64,000 bases of DNA, taken from the NCBI RefSeq assembly GCF_032190615.1, contig NZ_JAVLAT010000003.1, positions 463,450 to 527,449 on the forward strand. The letters run 5' to 3'. The number at the start of each line of letters is the position of its first letter. Position 1 is the first letter of the stretch. A program made the translations under genes and the position numbers. Of the stretch, positions 63,430 through 64,000 are shown piece after piece. The notes under the pieces are model-generated. The model saw only the letters and a list, made by a program, of their open reading frames with translations. It ran no database searches and had not been told where the DNA came from. The DNA comes from Brucella pseudogrignonensis. Lineage in GTDB: Bacteria > Pseudomonadota > Alphaproteobacteria > Rhizobiales > Rhizobiaceae.

Positions 63430-63907
63430 CCTACATCACTTGTGGCTATCTTGCGACGAACCAAAGCCTTCGAAAGTGACAAGCTGGTACAGCGCCTGCT
63501 TAATGTCGTATGATCAGGAACCGGTAGATCAATGCCCATCAAATCAAACAGCGAGGACATCAAGCCTTCGGTTTGGCGCAAAGGTTGATGGAAGACGATC
63601 CCGCACATCAAAGACGTTTCGATTGCCAGATCAGAATAGACAGATTGGCCACCTGGTGTTGTCCGGCGCGGTGCCAACCAGCCTGCAATTGCCGTATCGC
63701 TGATCCAAAACGTAATACTGCCACGCTGTCGTAAACCACTATCATATTCACGCCAGTTTTTAACTCTGAACCTCTGCAACGGTATTCGGTGACGGCGAGT
63801 AGCGTTGTGTTTGAATGGCATGAGCGCGATCCCATAGATCAAATGCGCAACTCATAAAGCTGGTTTCTGTAAGTTTGCTAAACACGCAATGGATCCGTGC
63901 ACCAACG
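63430..63907 (-). pseudogene. IS5 element fragment, N-terminal half of transposase
   Basis: Nearly identical to 54441-54920: left terminal repeat (ending 63907) and the first 130 or so codons from ATG 63821 (MPFKHNATRRHRIPLQRFRV). Cut at 63430 by the IS6 copy. Confidence 0.88.
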
Positions 63908-64000
63908 TCTTTTGGTATCTCGCGACAGTCTCATGACACAGGCCAGCAGGTTTTCATCCGCTCCGAGTTCGTGCAACCGCGGTCCCTTCTCTTGGTTCCT
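63908..64000 (-). CDS. Partial unknown ORF at the window edge
   Basis: The minus strand is open and reads RNQEKGPRLHELGADENLLA, then CVMRLSRDTK up to the IS5 end. Composition looks coding. No family can be named from 30 residues; it is cut by the IS5 fragment. Confidence 0.3.

Overview
The window looks like a heavily rearranged accessory region of a Brucella/Ochrobactrum-type alphaproteobacterium (Hyphomicrobiales). The evidence is a truncated RepA of the repABC plasmid class, a RirA-like Rrf2 regulator, an HWE-family histidine kinase, a set of EcfG-type stress promoters, an Omp25-like remnant and a short alphaproteobacterial flagellin. The abundance of insertion sequences fits a plasmid, chromid or island. 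I saw no tRNA, rRNA or CRISPR array.

Layout. 1-2.1 kb: start of an Lrp-type regulator, an IS6-family element, and the repA remnant with parS-like palindromes. 2.1-5.5 kb: arsenic operon arsR - LMW-phosphatase-type reductase - acr3 - arsC - arsH, with overlapping genes and an operator touching the arsR start codon. 5.8-7.2 kb: two crcB fluoride-channel genes facing a RirA-like regulator that lacks two of three Fe-S cysteines. 8-13 kb: P1B-type metal ATPase, an IS3-family element and an HWE kinase. 13.9-23.4 kb: a general-stress cluster (YflT-like protein, DUF892 ferritin-like protein, two PepSY-like secreted proteins, an SDR, an FAD oxidoreductase with TIGR02587/TIGR02588 partners), with six promoter matches to GGAAC-N16-cGTT. 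23.7-29.4 kb: three IS110 elements and one ISL3 element; one IS110 sits inside the ISL3 terminal repeat. 29.4-32.3 kb: decaying genes (S41 peptidase, glycosyltransferase, ROK regulator) and a second type of IS6 element. 32.3-37 kb: small secreted proteins, MazEF-like and HigBA-like toxin-antitoxin pairs, and a lone flagellin.

37-54 kb is built around three copies of one 2258-bp composite: an IS6 element whose terminal repeat has been invaded by an IS1111-group IS110 element. Copies A (+), B (-, further invaded by two different IS3 elements) and C (+) bound a three-gene cassette of unknown function (39.7-43.7 kb) and a gluconate/idonate catabolic segment (48.5-51.6 kb). That segment has been inverted between B and C, so idnD lies in two pieces on opposite strands, one 5' to copy B and the other 3' to copy C, next to a broken gnd.

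54.4-64 kb: an IS5 element, then a complete four-carbon acid-sugar operon (3-hydroxyacid dehydrogenase, GntR regulator, OtnK kinase, DctPQM TRAP transporter, OtnC decarboxylase), closed by another IS6 copy inserted into an IS5 fragment. IS6 copies in the same orientation lie near both ends of the window.
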